Source: Funiculus sociatus GB2-C1 (GTDB lineage: Bacteria; Cyanobacteriota; Cyanobacteriia; Cyanobacteriales; FACHB-T130). From it: 32,969 bases of DNA. Shown piece by piece: positions 7,883 to 16,339 of the stretch (its first letter is position 1; each line of letters opens with the position of its first letter). Below the pieces are notes generated by a model, which was not told where the DNA came from, did not search any database, and worked only from the letters and a program-made list of their open reading frames with translations. The stretch lies in the NCBI RefSeq assembly GCF_039962115.1, contig NZ_JAMPKJ010000065.1:1-32969 (forward strand), read 5' to 3'. The position numbers and the translations under genes were made by a program.

Positions 7883-8416
7883 TTACTGTGTGTTCTCTGC
7901 GGTGTCCTTGTCGCCGCGTCCGAGTAGGGTGCGAGTAGCAGCCATAACTTCAGGCGCTGCCAACACTAGGGACGCGAACGTGCAAAGCGTTGCCACTTGA
8001 CAGTACTCGCAAAATGCTTTGTTCTCGCTCCACTCTTCACGAGCTAGCTCGACATTCGTCACCGCATCTATCAGGATCTTTATACCCATTGCAATTGGTA
8101 ATATCGGGTTGCGCCTAGCGCGATCCAGACCACCAGCGGAAGCCAGCCAAGCAGTGATGGCGTAAGTAAACACCATTATCGGGCCATCGGGCGAGTTAAA
8201 TTTGTCGTAAGCGTAGTTAGATGCGTCAACGCGGTCTGCATCAAAAAGCTTTTGTCCGGGAGGATCGGGTAGGTGGCTAACAATCCCGGTTTGGTATAGC
8301 GTCACCAGCTGTCCCATCGAACCTCCCAGCATAGACAAGCCGATAATCGCTCGCCGACGGCTCATGTGAGGGTTTTGTCCTTTCCGCAATTCCTGACTTA
8401 GTTGTTGTGGCTCCAT
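7883..8416 (-). CDS. Vitamin K epoxide reductase (VKOR)-like membrane protein
   Basis: 177 residues from ATG 8416, chosen because aagga lies upstream and the preceding 65 codons in the longer frame have no protein character. The N-terminus SRRRAIIGLSMLGGSMGQLV, then VTLYQTGIVSHLPDPP, leads into several hydrophobic segments and the cysteine pair ENKAFCEYCQVATL. This CxxC before the last helices is the redox site of VKOR-type enzymes, which pass electrons from quinone to disulfide chemistry. The second, loop cysteine pair of full VKOR proteins is not evident, so the role may differ. It stands alone. Confidence 0.65.
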   Translation of the reverse strand: MEPQQLSQELRKGQNPHMSRRRAIIGLSMLGGSMGQLVTLYQTGIVSHLPDPPGQKLFDADRVDASNYAYDKFNSPDGPIMVFTYAITAWLASAGGLDRARRNPILPIAMGIKILIDAVTNVELAREEWSENKAFCEYCQVATLCTFASLVLAAPEVMAATRTLLGRGDKDTAENTQ

Positions 8417-8633
8417 GAAGCGCAATCCTTTATAACCTATGCGTTGACACGATTGCATCAGCTTGCACGGAGCTTTCCACCGACGAATAGAATACGCAGT
8501 ATGTATTCTATTTGTCAGCGATCGCGCCCGGAGCTGATAGTCGAATAAATTGTTTACCATTTTCACGAATCGGTTTGATGCGTACCTCTTACGCTGGAGG
8601 TACTTCTTCAACGCTGCGTTTGATAGGTTGTGG

Positions 8634-8660
8634 TATTCAAGGGTACAAACTGGCTTAATA
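8634..8660 (+). promoter_or_regulatory. Motif shared by the upstream DNA of the regulator and kinase genes
   Basis: tattcaagggtacaaa then ctggcttaata matches 21 of 27 positions of 10630-10656. This copy lies in the 397-base gap between the VKOR start and the response regulator, 154 bases before the latter. The gap also has a 7-bp hairpin gtacctc/gaggtac (8582-8603). No gene is seen in the gap. A common operator is possible but unproven. Confidence 0.3.
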
Positions 8661-8813
8661 TCAGATTCTTTTTCCTCCCACGATTCTCCGTTGGTTTAAG
8701 CGGAAACTCCCCTAAGGTAAGAGGTTAGTTAGCAAGCAAACAACTACTATTTAAAAGATTAGAAAATTTAGAAACTTTTATAAGTGTCTTTACCCACAGG
8801 GAGGGTTAATTTT

Positions 8814-9221
8814 ATGGTGTCGTCTCAAGCTCAAGCTAAACGCATTTTATTGGTTGATGATCTAGAGGATAATGTATCCCTCCTAGAGGCGATTTTGGCG
8901 GAAGAAGGGTATGAGATTGATAGCGCTAGAAATGGTAAGTCAGCGTTAGCCAAGATAGAAGCATCGCCACCGGACTTAATATTGATGGATGCCATGATGC
9001 CAGGAATGGATGGCTATGAAGTAACTCGCCGTGTTCGGGAAAATACGAAACTTCCTTTTATTCCGATTCTGATGATTACAGCAAGTGAGAATGCTAGTAT
9101 CCCTCAAGGATTAGAGCTAGGAGCTAATGACTTCATTCGGAAGCCGATTGATTTTGAGGAGTTAATGGCAAGAATTAAAGCATCTTTACGATTGAAAACC
9201 ATCGTTAATCCTGCTCAATAA
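8814..9221 (+). CDS. Receiver-only response regulator (CheY-like)
   Basis: 135 residues from ATG 8814, chosen because ggagg lies about ten bases upstream; the GTG at 8784 would add ten residues ahead of that site. It is one receiver domain: acidic pair D15/D16 in LLVDDLEDN, phosphoacceptor D59 in LILMDAMMPGMDG, the switch Thr in MITASEN and Lys in IRKPIDF. There is no output domain, so it must act through protein contacts. It converges with a histidine kinase gene 46 bases away, its likely cognate. The fold resembles receivers of cyanobacterial multi-step phosphorelays. Confidence 0.9.
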   Translation: MVSSQAQAKRILLVDDLEDNVSLLEAILAEEGYEIDSARNGKSALAKIEASPPDLILMDAMMPGMDGYEVTRRVRENTKLPFIPILMITASENASIPQGLELGANDFIRKPIDFEELMARIKASLRLKTIVNPAQ

Positions 9222-9267
9222 TTTCAAGAATTATACAAGTTAGAGAAAAAACAGATAAAACCAAAAC

Positions 9268-10494
9268 TCAAGAAATTGATTCCAGGGTTTTCACTTCTAG
9301 CGGCAAGATGACGGTGAAGGTGGAGCCAACTCCAACCTCGGATGCCAGCTCAATTTTGCCTTGCATTAGGTTTACCAGTTGCGCGACAATTGCCAAACCT
9401 AAGCCAGTGCTATCGGGTATGCGATCGCTAGTTCCAGCTTGAAAGAAGGGGTCAAAAACCCGCGCCTGGTCTTCTGGAGAAATCCCAACTCCGGTGTCGC
9501 TCACTGCAATAGACCAGCGGTTATCAGATAGCATCTGACACGTTAATTGGACACTTCCTGTCTCTGTGTAGCGAATCGCGTTGCTTAGAAGATTCGTGAC
9601 AATTTGCTGTAATCGCAAAGGGTCTGTTAGCACTTTTTCAGGAGCGCGTGTATCAAAACTATCGGCACTAGCCGAATCACAATCGACCACAATTTGTAGC
9701 TCTTTGGCAGCAGCCAAAGGCTCCAACATTTCAACTACATTGTTGATTAAAGAGCGTACATCTATTCGTTCTGGGTGCAGTTCTATTTTCCCTGCTGAAT
9801 ACCGGGAGATTTCCAGGGTATCGTTGATCAGGCGCAGTAAGTGTCTGCTATTGCGTAGCACTCGCTCAATGTGTTCCAGATTCGGGAAATTGTCTTGAAC
9901 TTCAACATTCTTTCGTGAAGAGCGTAACATCAGCTCCGAGTAGCCAATAATCGAATTCAGAGGATTTTTAAGTTCGTGGGCTAGTTGAGAGAGATTATCC
10001 TGATTCGCTTTTACCAAGCGAGTTAGTTCTTGATTGGTTAACTCTACCTGACTTTGCACCTGCTGTAGTTCTTGCAATCGCTCCTCTACATAACTTTTGA
10101 AGCATTGGGCGATCGCTTCGTCGATGGTCGCGTCAATCACATTGTAAGCTCGCATCACTTCGGGAACCGTACCCTCTAGTAAATCTGCCTCTAAAGTGGA
10201 AAAGATCGTCTGTCGCAGTAGACGATACTCTCGCGCAATTTCTGTAGGAGCGAAACCTTGTTCAGCCCGCAGAACGCCATGATGCAAGCTGTTCTCAACG
10301 ATGGACTGAATATCGTTTTCCTGCGACTGGCAAAGCACAGTTGCCATCGCCTTTAGCACATCGGGAATATGATTCTGTATAGCTGAGCGGGGTAAATCGT
10401 CAGTGCTGGAAATCTGCCTATCCGAACGGATTGCTTCAACCCAGTTTTTGGCGATCGCGTCTATTTTTTCAACGAGCAATTGGCTAAAATCCAT
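9268..10494 (-). CDS. Sensor histidine kinase with an RsbRD-like N-terminus
   Basis: 408 residues, soluble. Residues 1-135 resemble the RsbRD N-terminal globin-like sensory domain (KNWVEAIR ... REYRLLRQTIFSTLEADL). A coiled coil at about 136-165 (VEERLQELQQVQSQVELTNQ) leads to the HisKA H-box LAHELKNPLNSIIGYSELML with H173. The HATPase part has the N-box LSNAIRYTETGS, the G1 box DTGVGISPED and the G2 box GLGLAIV. The signal is unknown. There are no membrane segments, so it is cytoplasmic. It converges with the receiver gene ending at 9221. Confidence 0.9.
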   Translation of the reverse strand: MDFSQLLVEKIDAIAKNWVEAIRSDRQISSTDDLPRSAIQNHIPDVLKAMATVLCQSQENDIQSIVENSLHHGVLRAEQGFAPTEIAREYRLLRQTIFSTLEADLLEGTVPEVMRAYNVIDATIDEAIAQCFKSYVEERLQELQQVQSQVELTNQELTRLVKANQDNLSQLAHELKNPLNSIIGYSELMLRSSRKNVEVQDNFPNLEHIERVLRNSRHLLRLINDTLEISRYSAGKIELHPERIDVRSLINNVVEMLEPLAAAKELQIVVDCDSASADSFDTRAPEKVLTDPLRLQQIVTNLLSNAIRYTETGSVQLTCQMLSDNRWSIAVSDTGVGISPEDQARVFDPFFQAGTSDRIPDSTGLGLAIVAQLVNLMQGKIELASEVGVGSTFTVILPLEVKTLESIS

Positions 10495-10624
10495 TGTGGC
10501 AAGAGGCGTGGGGAGGACAGGTCAAAAACCTTCTTGGCATCATTCTACATTGAGCGATCGCGAAGTTTAGTCGGTCGAGTAGACTTTAAAAAATTTTTCC
10601 CCAGGTTCAGCACCGCTTTCAGAC

Positions 10625-10656
10625 CTTTGTATTCAAAAGTACAAAGCTGCTTAACA
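10625..10656. promoter_or_regulatory. Inverted repeat ctttgta-n8-tacaaag with shared flank
   Basis: ctttgta (10625-10631) and tacaaag (10640-10646) are perfect inverted halves with 8 bases between, an operator-like layout. The segment 10630-10656 matches the 8634-8660 motif. It lies 130 bases upstream of the kinase start in a 425-base gap that otherwise holds only the phaP terminator. Confidence 0.35.
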
Positions 10657-10784
10657 TTATGTCCTTTCTATAGGTAGAGGATTAAAGAAATTACTAGGTT
10701 TAGTTTAGTCTATGGCTTGTTTTGTAAATTGAACATTTTGATGTATGAATGAATATAAAACTTTTTTTAGAAAACTGTTTTATA

Positions 10785-10820
10785 CTAAAAAAGCTCCCAA
10801 GAAATGTCTTGGCAAGCTTT
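10785..10820 (-). terminator. Intrinsic terminator of phaP
   Basis: Read on the minus strand: aaagct-tg-ccaaga, loop catt, tcttgg-g-agcttt, then a T6 run (complement of 10787-10792). The stems are 10797-10802 with 10807-10812 and 10790-10795 with 10815-10820. It lies 100 bases after the phaP stop. Confidence 0.7.
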
Positions 10821-10919
10821 ATTAATCCTTTGAGGATGTTTGGAAAGTAGATAATTTTACAAACAACCTCTAAAAAATCTAAACCCACTATCTATGTGAG
10901 TCAAAGGCAACTCTAAGAG

Positions 10920-11201
10920 TTACTCAGACTTTTTGAGCTGAGTATTCCGGATTGTATTGAAATATCCCTCCCAAAATTGCTTCTGAGTTTCGATGGAGAG
11001 ACGAGCCACTAAAGCCTGGAATTGCAGAGAACTTGTCAGCACTTCTTCCTGAAATTTCAGAGTCTTATCGAAAGTCTCCCGGTAATTTTGCGTGTTGAAA
11101 CCTTGCATAGTCGGCATGGTAGAATTCCAGCTCTTAAAAATACCACTCTGTAATTCGCTTAACTGCCTGGTAAATTGCTCAAAATTATTTGCCCAATCCA
11201 T
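10920..11201 (-). CDS. phaP: PhaP-type phasin of PHA granules
   Basis: 93 residues from ATG 11201, chosen for aaggag eight bases upstream; 21 extra codons in the longer frame lack character. The sequence MDWANNFEQFTRQLSELQSG ... TFDKTLKFQEEVLTSSLQFQ ... ARLSIETQKQFWEGYF is amphipathic and helical, as in the small cyanobacterial phasin of Synechocystis (Ssl2501) and in the N-terminal part of PhaE. Phasins coat polyhydroxybutyrate granules and set their number and size. It is transcribed away from phaA, 381 bases from it. The small size and terminator argue for a complete phasin rather than a truncated PhaE. Confidence 0.7.
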   Translation of the reverse strand: MDWANNFEQFTRQLSELQSGIFKSWNSTMPTMQGFNTQNYRETFDKTLKFQEEVLTSSLQFQALVARLSIETQKQFWEGYFNTIRNTQLKKSE

Positions 11202-11436
11202 TACTGTTACTCCTTTTACTTTTTTACTTGGATGCTGATTGTCTTGATCCACCATCTTAATCAAATAATAATTGGTAATTAGCTCTAATGGATGATTTAT
11301 AAATAAAGTAATTTTTTTAAGTTTGTTGTAAATAGAAATTAAAAAGATCGTCTTTTGATTTTTAGCGTGGAAACTTTGCTAAAAATCACTCTATGACAGT
11401 TAGATAAGCGGAGAAATATGGGTTGAGTCAGTCCCA

Positions 11437-11463
11437 TAAAGCTATAAAGAACTGATAGCTTTA
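11437..11463. promoter_or_regulatory. 9-bp inverted repeat between phaP and phaA
   Basis: taaagctat (11437-11445) and atagcttta (11455-11463) are perfect inverted halves with nine bases between. They sit in the 381-base divergent region that must hold both promoters. No T-run follows, so an operator or mRNA leader hairpin is more likely than a terminator. The rest of the gap is AT-rich with no gene. Confidence 0.4.
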
Positions 11464-11582
11464 GCTCGACTTTGTATAAATAATGAAACCTTCCTAAAAC
11501 TAAGGAAATTAGCCTCAATAAACATCCCGCTTTAAGTTGGTATATCTGGACGACGTGACATTGTAAAAAATAATGAGGATGT

Positions 11583-12773
11583 ATGCAAGAAGCCTATATT
11601 GTCTCGGCAGTACGCACGCCGCTTGGTCGGTTTGGAGGTGCCTTAGCGGGTTTTTCCCCAGTAGAATTAGGTGCCCACGTCATGCAAGCGGCGTTGGATC
11701 GGGCGGAAGTTTCGGGGGAAGCTTTAGACCTGTATATCTTTGGTAACGTACTCAGGGCGGGACACGGGCAGTCATTACCCCGTCAGGCAGCTTTCAAAAC
11801 CGGGATTCCCCAGACGGTGAACGGGTATGCAGTGGATATGGTGTGTTCGTCGGGAATGATGAGCGTGATGAACGCCGCCACGGCTATCCGCTCTAGGGAA
11901 GCGGAAATGGTACTTGCGGGTGGTATGGAATCCATGTCCCAGACAGGGTTTTTCCTATCGCATCGAGCCAGATGGGGGTATAAAATGCTACTGGGTGCGC
12001 CAGAGCAACTCAGCGATATTTTGCTTTACGACGGTCTTACCGATTCCACGACCGGCGAAACGATGGGAGAGCAAGCTGAGCGGCTGGCAGAAGCTTACCA
12101 AGTGACGCGGGATGATTTGGACGAAGTAGCGCTATATTCACAAGCTAGGGCAGCGATCGCAACCGAGAACGGCTGGTTCAACAAGGAGATCGCACCAATA
12201 AAAATAGAGGGCAAAAAAGGATTGCAACTCGTGGACAAAGATGAGGGAATTCGCCCCGAAACCACCTTGCAGAGCCTTGCCAAGCTAAAGCCTGCTTTTA
12301 GGGAAGATGGGGTGTTCACGGCTGGAAACAGCAGTCAGATATCCGATGGAGCCGCAGGTTTAGTTTTGGCAAGCAAAACGGCGGTAGAACGCTATAAGCT
12401 CAAACCTATAGCTCGCATCCTTGGGGGAGCGTCGATAGGTGGAGAAACTTGGCGCTTCCCAGAAGTTCCGATTCTGGCAGTCAACAAGCTTTTAGACAAG
12501 CTCAAGATGAGAATCTACGACTTTGACTTGTTCGAGAACAACGAGGCTTTTGCTTTAAGCAGCGTGCTGTTCAACCGAAAGCTGGGCATTCCTTACGAGA
12601 AGCTGAATGTCTATGGAGGAGCGATCGCGCTGGGGCATCCCATCGGCGCTTCCGGGGCGCGAATCATCGTCACCCTGCTCAACGCCTTGCAGGAGCGAAA
12701 TGGGCAGATGGGACTGGCATCGGTGTGTCATGGTACTGGTGGCGGGACTGCGATCGCAATTGAGCGGCTTTGA
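11583..12773 (+). CDS. phaA: Acetyl-CoA acetyltransferase (beta-ketothiolase)
   Basis: 396 residues, full thiolase length. It condenses two acetyl-CoA to acetoacetyl-CoA, the first step of polyhydroxybutyrate synthesis. The nucleophilic C88 is in DMVCSSGMMSV, the NEAFA loop is present as ENNEAFAL, H352 is in LGHPIGASGAR and the second catalytic C382 in SVCHGTGGG. The start follows aatgaggatgt. The neighbours phaP (divergent) and phaB (downstream) fit a PHA role rather than fatty-acid oxidation. The phaA-phaB spacing is broken by a MITE and a hemerythrin gene. Confidence 0.9.
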   Translation: MQEAYIVSAVRTPLGRFGGALAGFSPVELGAHVMQAALDRAEVSGEALDLYIFGNVLRAGHGQSLPRQAAFKTGIPQTVNGYAVDMVCSSGMMSVMNAATAIRSREAEMVLAGGMESMSQTGFFLSHRARWGYKMLLGAPEQLSDILLYDGLTDSTTGETMGEQAERLAEAYQVTRDDLDEVALYSQARAAIATENGWFNKEIAPIKIEGKKGLQLVDKDEGIRPETTLQSLAKLKPAFREDGVFTAGNSSQISDGAAGLVLASKTAVERYKLKPIARILGGASIGGETWRFPEVPILAVNKLLDKLKMRIYDFDLFENNEAFALSSVLFNRKLGIPYEKLNVYGGAIALGHPIGASGARIIVTLLNALQERNGQMGLASVCHGTGGGTAIAIERL

Positions 12774-12796
12774 TAATTGACACTTCCAAGACATTT

Positions 12797-12953
12797 AGAG
12801 GATGTTTGAACTATCTATGTGACGCTGAAATCTTGGAGATCCCCCCAGTCCCCTTTTTAAGGGAGGGAAATCTTCAAAGTCCTCCTTTTTAAGGAGGATT
12901 TAGGAGGATCTCTAACCCATAGCGTTTGGAAAAGCACTTTTCAAACATCCTCT
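12797..12953. mobile_element. 157-bp MITE with 14-bp terminal inverted repeats
   Basis: agaggatgtttgaa (12797-12810) and ttcaaacatcctct (12940-12953) are perfect inverted ends. The inside has C- and G-rich hairpins, for example tcctcctt/aaggagga at 12880-12898. There is no coding capacity. TA dinucleotides lie next to both ends, compatible with an IS630/Tc1-type parent, but the exact duplication is uncertain. It starts 24 bases after the phaA stop and could end phaA transcription. Confidence 0.75.
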
Positions 12954-13266
12954 TACAACTTGGAGCCGTAGAATTCTTGGTTCTGTAACCGATCCAGCTT
13001 TTTGTGAGCTAAACCAAAACATCTAACCTGGGCTAGGTGGAAGAGAACTGGATTAACGACAAAATCAAGATATTCAAGGTTTTTGTCGCTTGAAATAACC
13101 CATTTCCAAAACTAAGGTAATGGTGTTCGTTCGGGTTCTCAAAGCAAGGGGTGAACAACACCTCTAATAGCTCTGTGAGCAATATTTGGGTAACTTGTAT
13201 TGAGCTACATTACCTCTGCCGTGAAGCGGGTATCAATCAGATTATTTTCCTACAGGATAACAAAGC
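12954..13266. other. Intergenic region before the hemerythrin gene
   Basis: 313 bases without a gene. The start-proximal part has aggataacaaagc just before ATG 13267. No strong hairpin or known repeat was seen. Confidence 0.4.
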
Positions 13267-14304
13267 ATGGTTACAACAATAGACGATACAAAGCGGATGG
13301 CGATTGGCGAAAGATTGGCAGACCTGAGAGCCTTTCAAAGTTTAATCATCTCTAACGATCAAAAACTCATAGATGCCTGCCCTTATGAAGATGTTCGCGA
13401 ACGTCTCCAAAATATGCTTTCTGATGACCAGAAAAATCTGGGCATTATAGACACTGTAATCGTTCAATACGGCATTCAATCTGAACCGAGTGCTGCAACC
13501 AAGATATTTATTCCGCAGTTTGAGCAAATGATGTCAGGTGATGAGTTTACCTATTATCAGAAACTCATTCACCACGAACTGATGAAGCATGGTCAAGCCA
13601 TGAGTGGAATCATGATCCACAAAGCCGCTCAGGTTGTAGGGGCTGATATTGAAGTGGCAATTGGGCCTCTGAATACTGTCAACTTCGAGGGTCGCGCTCA
13701 CCAAGAACAGCTCAAAGGGATGCTCGAACAGGTGGGAGTCCGCGAAATGACGGGTCAAGACGCACATCAGGGACTCTGGGCAAGGGTGCAAGATGCAGTT
13801 GCCGCCCTATCGGGTGTAGCTGGTAGCATAACTACCCAAAACACTGACAAGCAAGATATGAATATCCAGACCCTTATCCGGCTGGATCATGAGAAAGTGA
13901 ATACACTTTTCACTGAAGTTGGAGCGACGAAAGATCCTCAAAAGCTCCAAGAGTATTTCGGGCAAATCTACAAAGATTTATTAACACACGCTCAAGCAGA
14001 AGAAGAAGTAGTGTACCCGAAAGTACGTTCGTTCTACGGCGATGACAACACTCAAGAGCTTTACAATGAGCAAGCGCAAATGAAGCAGATGCTCGATGAA
14101 ATTAAGGCGATTGACCCTGCTAATGCCGACGGGTTCAGATCAAAAATTAAAGACTTGATGGATGTTGTTGGCGACCACATTCGCCAAGAAGAATTTACGA
14201 TGTTCACGGCAATTGACAGAAATTGCAGCGCTGAGCAGAAAGAGCAAATGGCTACTGAATTCAAAGCTGCTAAGAGCAAGATTCAGCAAGAAATGTCAGC
14301 CTAA
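13267..14304 (+). CDS. Hemerythrin HHE-domain protein
   Basis: 345 residues. The C-terminal 145 residues are an HHE hemerythrin-like four-helix domain: LIRLDHEKVNTLF, then LLTHAQAEEEVVYPKV, then VGDHIRQEEFTMF supply the His/Glu set that binds a di-iron centre. The N-terminal half (ERLADLRAFQSLIISNDQKL ... QKLIHHELMKHGQAMSGIM) is also helical and ferritin- or hemerythrin-like, with fewer metal ligands, so it may be a diverged duplicate. Such proteins handle O2, NO or iron stress. It sits between phaA and phaB on the same strand, but the MITE upstream suggests separate transcription. Confidence 0.8.
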   Translation: MVTTIDDTKRMAIGERLADLRAFQSLIISNDQKLIDACPYEDVRERLQNMLSDDQKNLGIIDTVIVQYGIQSEPSAATKIFIPQFEQMMSGDEFTYYQKLIHHELMKHGQAMSGIMIHKAAQVVGADIEVAIGPLNTVNFEGRAHQEQLKGMLEQVGVREMTGQDAHQGLWARVQDAVAALSGVAGSITTQNTDKQDMNIQTLIRLDHEKVNTLFTEVGATKDPQKLQEYFGQIYKDLLTHAQAEEEVVYPKVRSFYGDDNTQELYNEQAQMKQMLDEIKAIDPANADGFRSKIKDLMDVVGDHIRQEEFTMFTAIDRNCSAEQKEQMATEFKAAKSKIQQEMSA

Positions 14305-14324
14305 TTGCAATAATTCACGACTCC

Positions 14325-14398
14325 TATAGCAGTCCTAAATGATTCGTGAAGCCGAGATCCCCGACTTCTCAAAGAAGTCGGGGATCTGAACCGCTGAC
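14325..14398 (+). repeat. Hairpin repeat (MITE-like) copy
   Basis: It begins tatagcagtcctaaatgatt and has a perfect 15-bp stem, 14355-14369 with 14373-14387, loop caa. The first 60 bases match the reverse strand of 28998-29061. The opposite end is lost or different. It lies 20 bases after the hemerythrin gene and may serve as its terminator. Confidence 0.7.
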
Positions 14399-14515
14399 GC
14401 ATAACATTGATAAACATTTGTTGGGTTTCACTGTCGCTCAACTACAACTGCAAATATTGGCGCTAAGCGGCGAAGACACTGGAATTAGTAATAGAAATAG
14501 GGGTGAAAGTGGCTC

Positions 14516-15244
14516 ATGGTGTCTTTGGGACTGGAAGATAAAGTCGTCTTGGTAACGGGTGGTAGTCGAGGGATAGGAGCCGCTATCGTCAGTCTCTTGG
14601 AGGAGCTGGGAGCTAAGGTAGCTTACACCCAGCGCAGTATTAGCTCTACCAATGGTCAGCATGGAGCGATCGCAATCCAAGCTGATGTAACCGACAAGGC
14701 AGCGATGGAAGCAGTAGCAGAACAGGTTGAACAGAAACTAGGGTCGATTTATGGAATTGTGGCGAATGCTGGGATTACCCAAGACAACTTTTTTCCCAAA
14801 CTGACGACCCAAGACTGGGATGCCGTAATTGACACTAACTTGAAAGGAGTTTACTACACCTTGATGCCCGTTATCCCCAAAATGTACGAGCGGAAAGAAG
14901 GCTCTGTGGTTTGCATTAGCTCGATTTCGGGTGAACGGGGAAACATCGGTCAAACTAACTACGCCGCAACCAAGGCAGCTGTGATTGGTTTAACCAAGTC
15001 CCTCGCTTTAGAAGCGGCTCGTTATGGGGTACGAGTCAACGCTGTATCACCGGGATTTATTGAGACTGATATGGTTAAGTCGGTTCCAGATAAGGTGAAA
15101 GAGCGCATTGTGTCCGAGATTCCGCTTCGTCGCTTCGGTAAGCCAGAGGAGGTTGCTTGGGCAGTTGCATTCCTGCTTTCGCCGAGCGCTAGCAGCTACG
15201 TTACTGGCGAAGTGGTGAGAGTCAACGGCGCTCATCACACTTGA
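14516..15244 (+). CDS. phaB: Acetoacetyl-CoA reductase / 3-oxoacyl reductase, SDR
   Basis: 242 residues. Probably reduces acetoacetyl-CoA to (R)-3-hydroxybutyryl-CoA with NADPH, supplying PHA synthase. Visible: TGGSRGIG at 14-21, VANAGIT, catalytic S136 in CISSISGE, Y149 and K153 in TNYAATK, and the C-terminus SSYVTGEVVRVNGAHH. FabG has the same architecture, so the PhaB call rests mainly on phaA and phaP close by. ATG 14516 has weak aggggtgaaag ahead. An alpha/beta hydrolase follows on the same strand after 83 bases. Confidence 0.7.
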   Translation: MVSLGLEDKVVLVTGGSRGIGAAIVSLLEELGAKVAYTQRSISSTNGQHGAIAIQADVTDKAAMEAVAEQVEQKLGSIYGIVANAGITQDNFFPKLTTQDWDAVIDTNLKGVYYTLMPVIPKMYERKEGSVVCISSISGERGNIGQTNYAATKAAVIGLTKSLALEAARYGVRVNAVSPGFIETDMVKSVPDKVKERIVSEIPLRRFGKPEEVAWAVAFLLSPSASSYVTGEVVRVNGAHHT

Positions 15245-15327
15245 GGGCAATAGCGATCGCATTGGGTTGAATGCCCATTCAATACTAATAATTAAACTTC
15301 ATTATTTAGACAGGATTGGAGCCAAGC

Positions 15328-16182
15328 GTGAAAACCGAAGTTGAAGAGCGGCGAATCAATGTAAGCGGTTTAAGTATCCGCTACTTTAAAGCAGGCGATG
15401 ATGGTCTACCGTTAGTGCTGCTACATGGAGATAGTGCCAGCGCTCTTGATTGGTCTTGGGTGCTTCCCAAGCTGGGAGCTACCTATCGCGTCTATGCGCC
15501 GGACTTTCCCGGTTTTGGTGATAGTGCCAAACCATCCCTTGAGTATACGCCAGAGTTTCTTAAGCAGTTCTTGGTCGATTTTCTGGACGCGCTTGGAATT
15601 GAGCGGGCGGTGTTGGTTGGCAACTCCCTAGGCGGTCAGGTTGCATTACGCTTTGCCCTATCCCGTCCCGAACAAGTCGCAGCTTTGGTGCTGGTAGATA
15701 GTTCCGGACTTGGTTACGCAGTCACCCCGTTACTGTCCCAGTTAACTTTACCTGGGTATGGGGATGTAGCGATCATTGGGTGCCAAACGCCTCCTGGTGC
15801 TAAGATGCGGTCTTGGTTACGAGCGACACTGTTTTTCGCCCATCCCGCGCAGGCTCCCGCGGTGTGGATAGCAGAGCAAGAGCGAATGTCTCAGATGCCT
15901 GGTTTTCTTCAAGCTACTCTGACCTCGTTGCGCGCCCAGCTGAATGTATTTGGACAGCATCAAGTGTTTCTCGACTCTCTAGGAGAGTTACCGATGCCGA
16001 CTCTTGTCGTGTGGGGGACGGAGGATGTGGTTCTCCCGAAAGAGCAAGCTCACGACGCGGTTAGCCGCCTAAAGCAAGGACACCTCGCCTTGATCCCCGA
16101 TTGCGGTCACTTACCCCATGTCGAACGTCCGGAAATTTTCAGTGCTGAGTTGAGCCAGTTTCTCGCTGGAGTTGGTGCTTAG
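15328..16182 (+). CDS. Alpha/beta hydrolase
   Basis: 284 residues from GTG 15328, chosen because ggag precedes it by six bases; TTG 15316 would overlap that site. Oxyanion motif LLHGDSAS, nucleophile S100 in VGNSLGGQ, acid D233 in WGTEDVVLP and H261 in DCGHLPHVE complete the triad. The length and lid region fit the MhpC/epoxide-hydrolase-like class; substrate unknown. It lies 83 bases after phaB on the same strand. A role in PHA metabolism is possible from position only; it lacks the PHA-synthase lipase-box cysteine. Confidence 0.85.
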   Translation: MKTEVEERRINVSGLSIRYFKAGDDGLPLVLLHGDSASALDWSWVLPKLGATYRVYAPDFPGFGDSAKPSLEYTPEFLKQFLVDFLDALGIERAVLVGNSLGGQVALRFALSRPEQVAALVLVDSSGLGYAVTPLLSQLTLPGYGDVAIIGCQTPPGAKMRSWLRATLFFAHPAQAPAVWIAEQERMSQMPGFLQATLTSLRAQLNVFGQHQVFLDSLGELPMPTLVVWGTEDVVLPKEQAHDAVSRLKQGHLALIPDCGHLPHVERPEIFSAELSQFLAGVGA

Positions 16183-16287
16183 AAAACTGTCAACCCTGCG
16201 GCTGATGTAGGCACGCTTGCTCTGGCTTATTTATTGGGTAGAAGTTGAACTCGTAGATTTCAATTAAATCAAGCATTTCTAGATTGA

Positions 16288-16313
16288 CTTCACCTTATAG
16301 GTGAAGAATTTTT
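16288..16313 (+). promoter_or_regulatory. Leader hairpin plus T-tract of SDR copy 1
   Basis: cttcacct (16288-16295) pairs with aggtgaag (16299-16306), loop tat, followed by T5 (16309-16313). It ends 26 bases before ATG 16340. The same hairpin precedes both other SDR copies with a compensating base change (C-G here, U-G in copy 2, U-A in copy 3). Confidence 0.65.
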
Positions 16314-16339
16314 AATGAGGACTTTAAGGAGTAGCATTG

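Noticed and set aside
10700-10888. Minus-strand 62-codon frame rich in Phe, Ile and Lys
   Set aside because: It is AT-rich sequence running through the phaP terminator hairpin, with no start site.
10920-11201. A truncated PhaE (PHA synthase subunit) instead of a phasin
   Set aside because: It has its own ribosome site and terminator, its length fits the small cyanobacterial phasin, and no PhaE-like downstream sequence remains.
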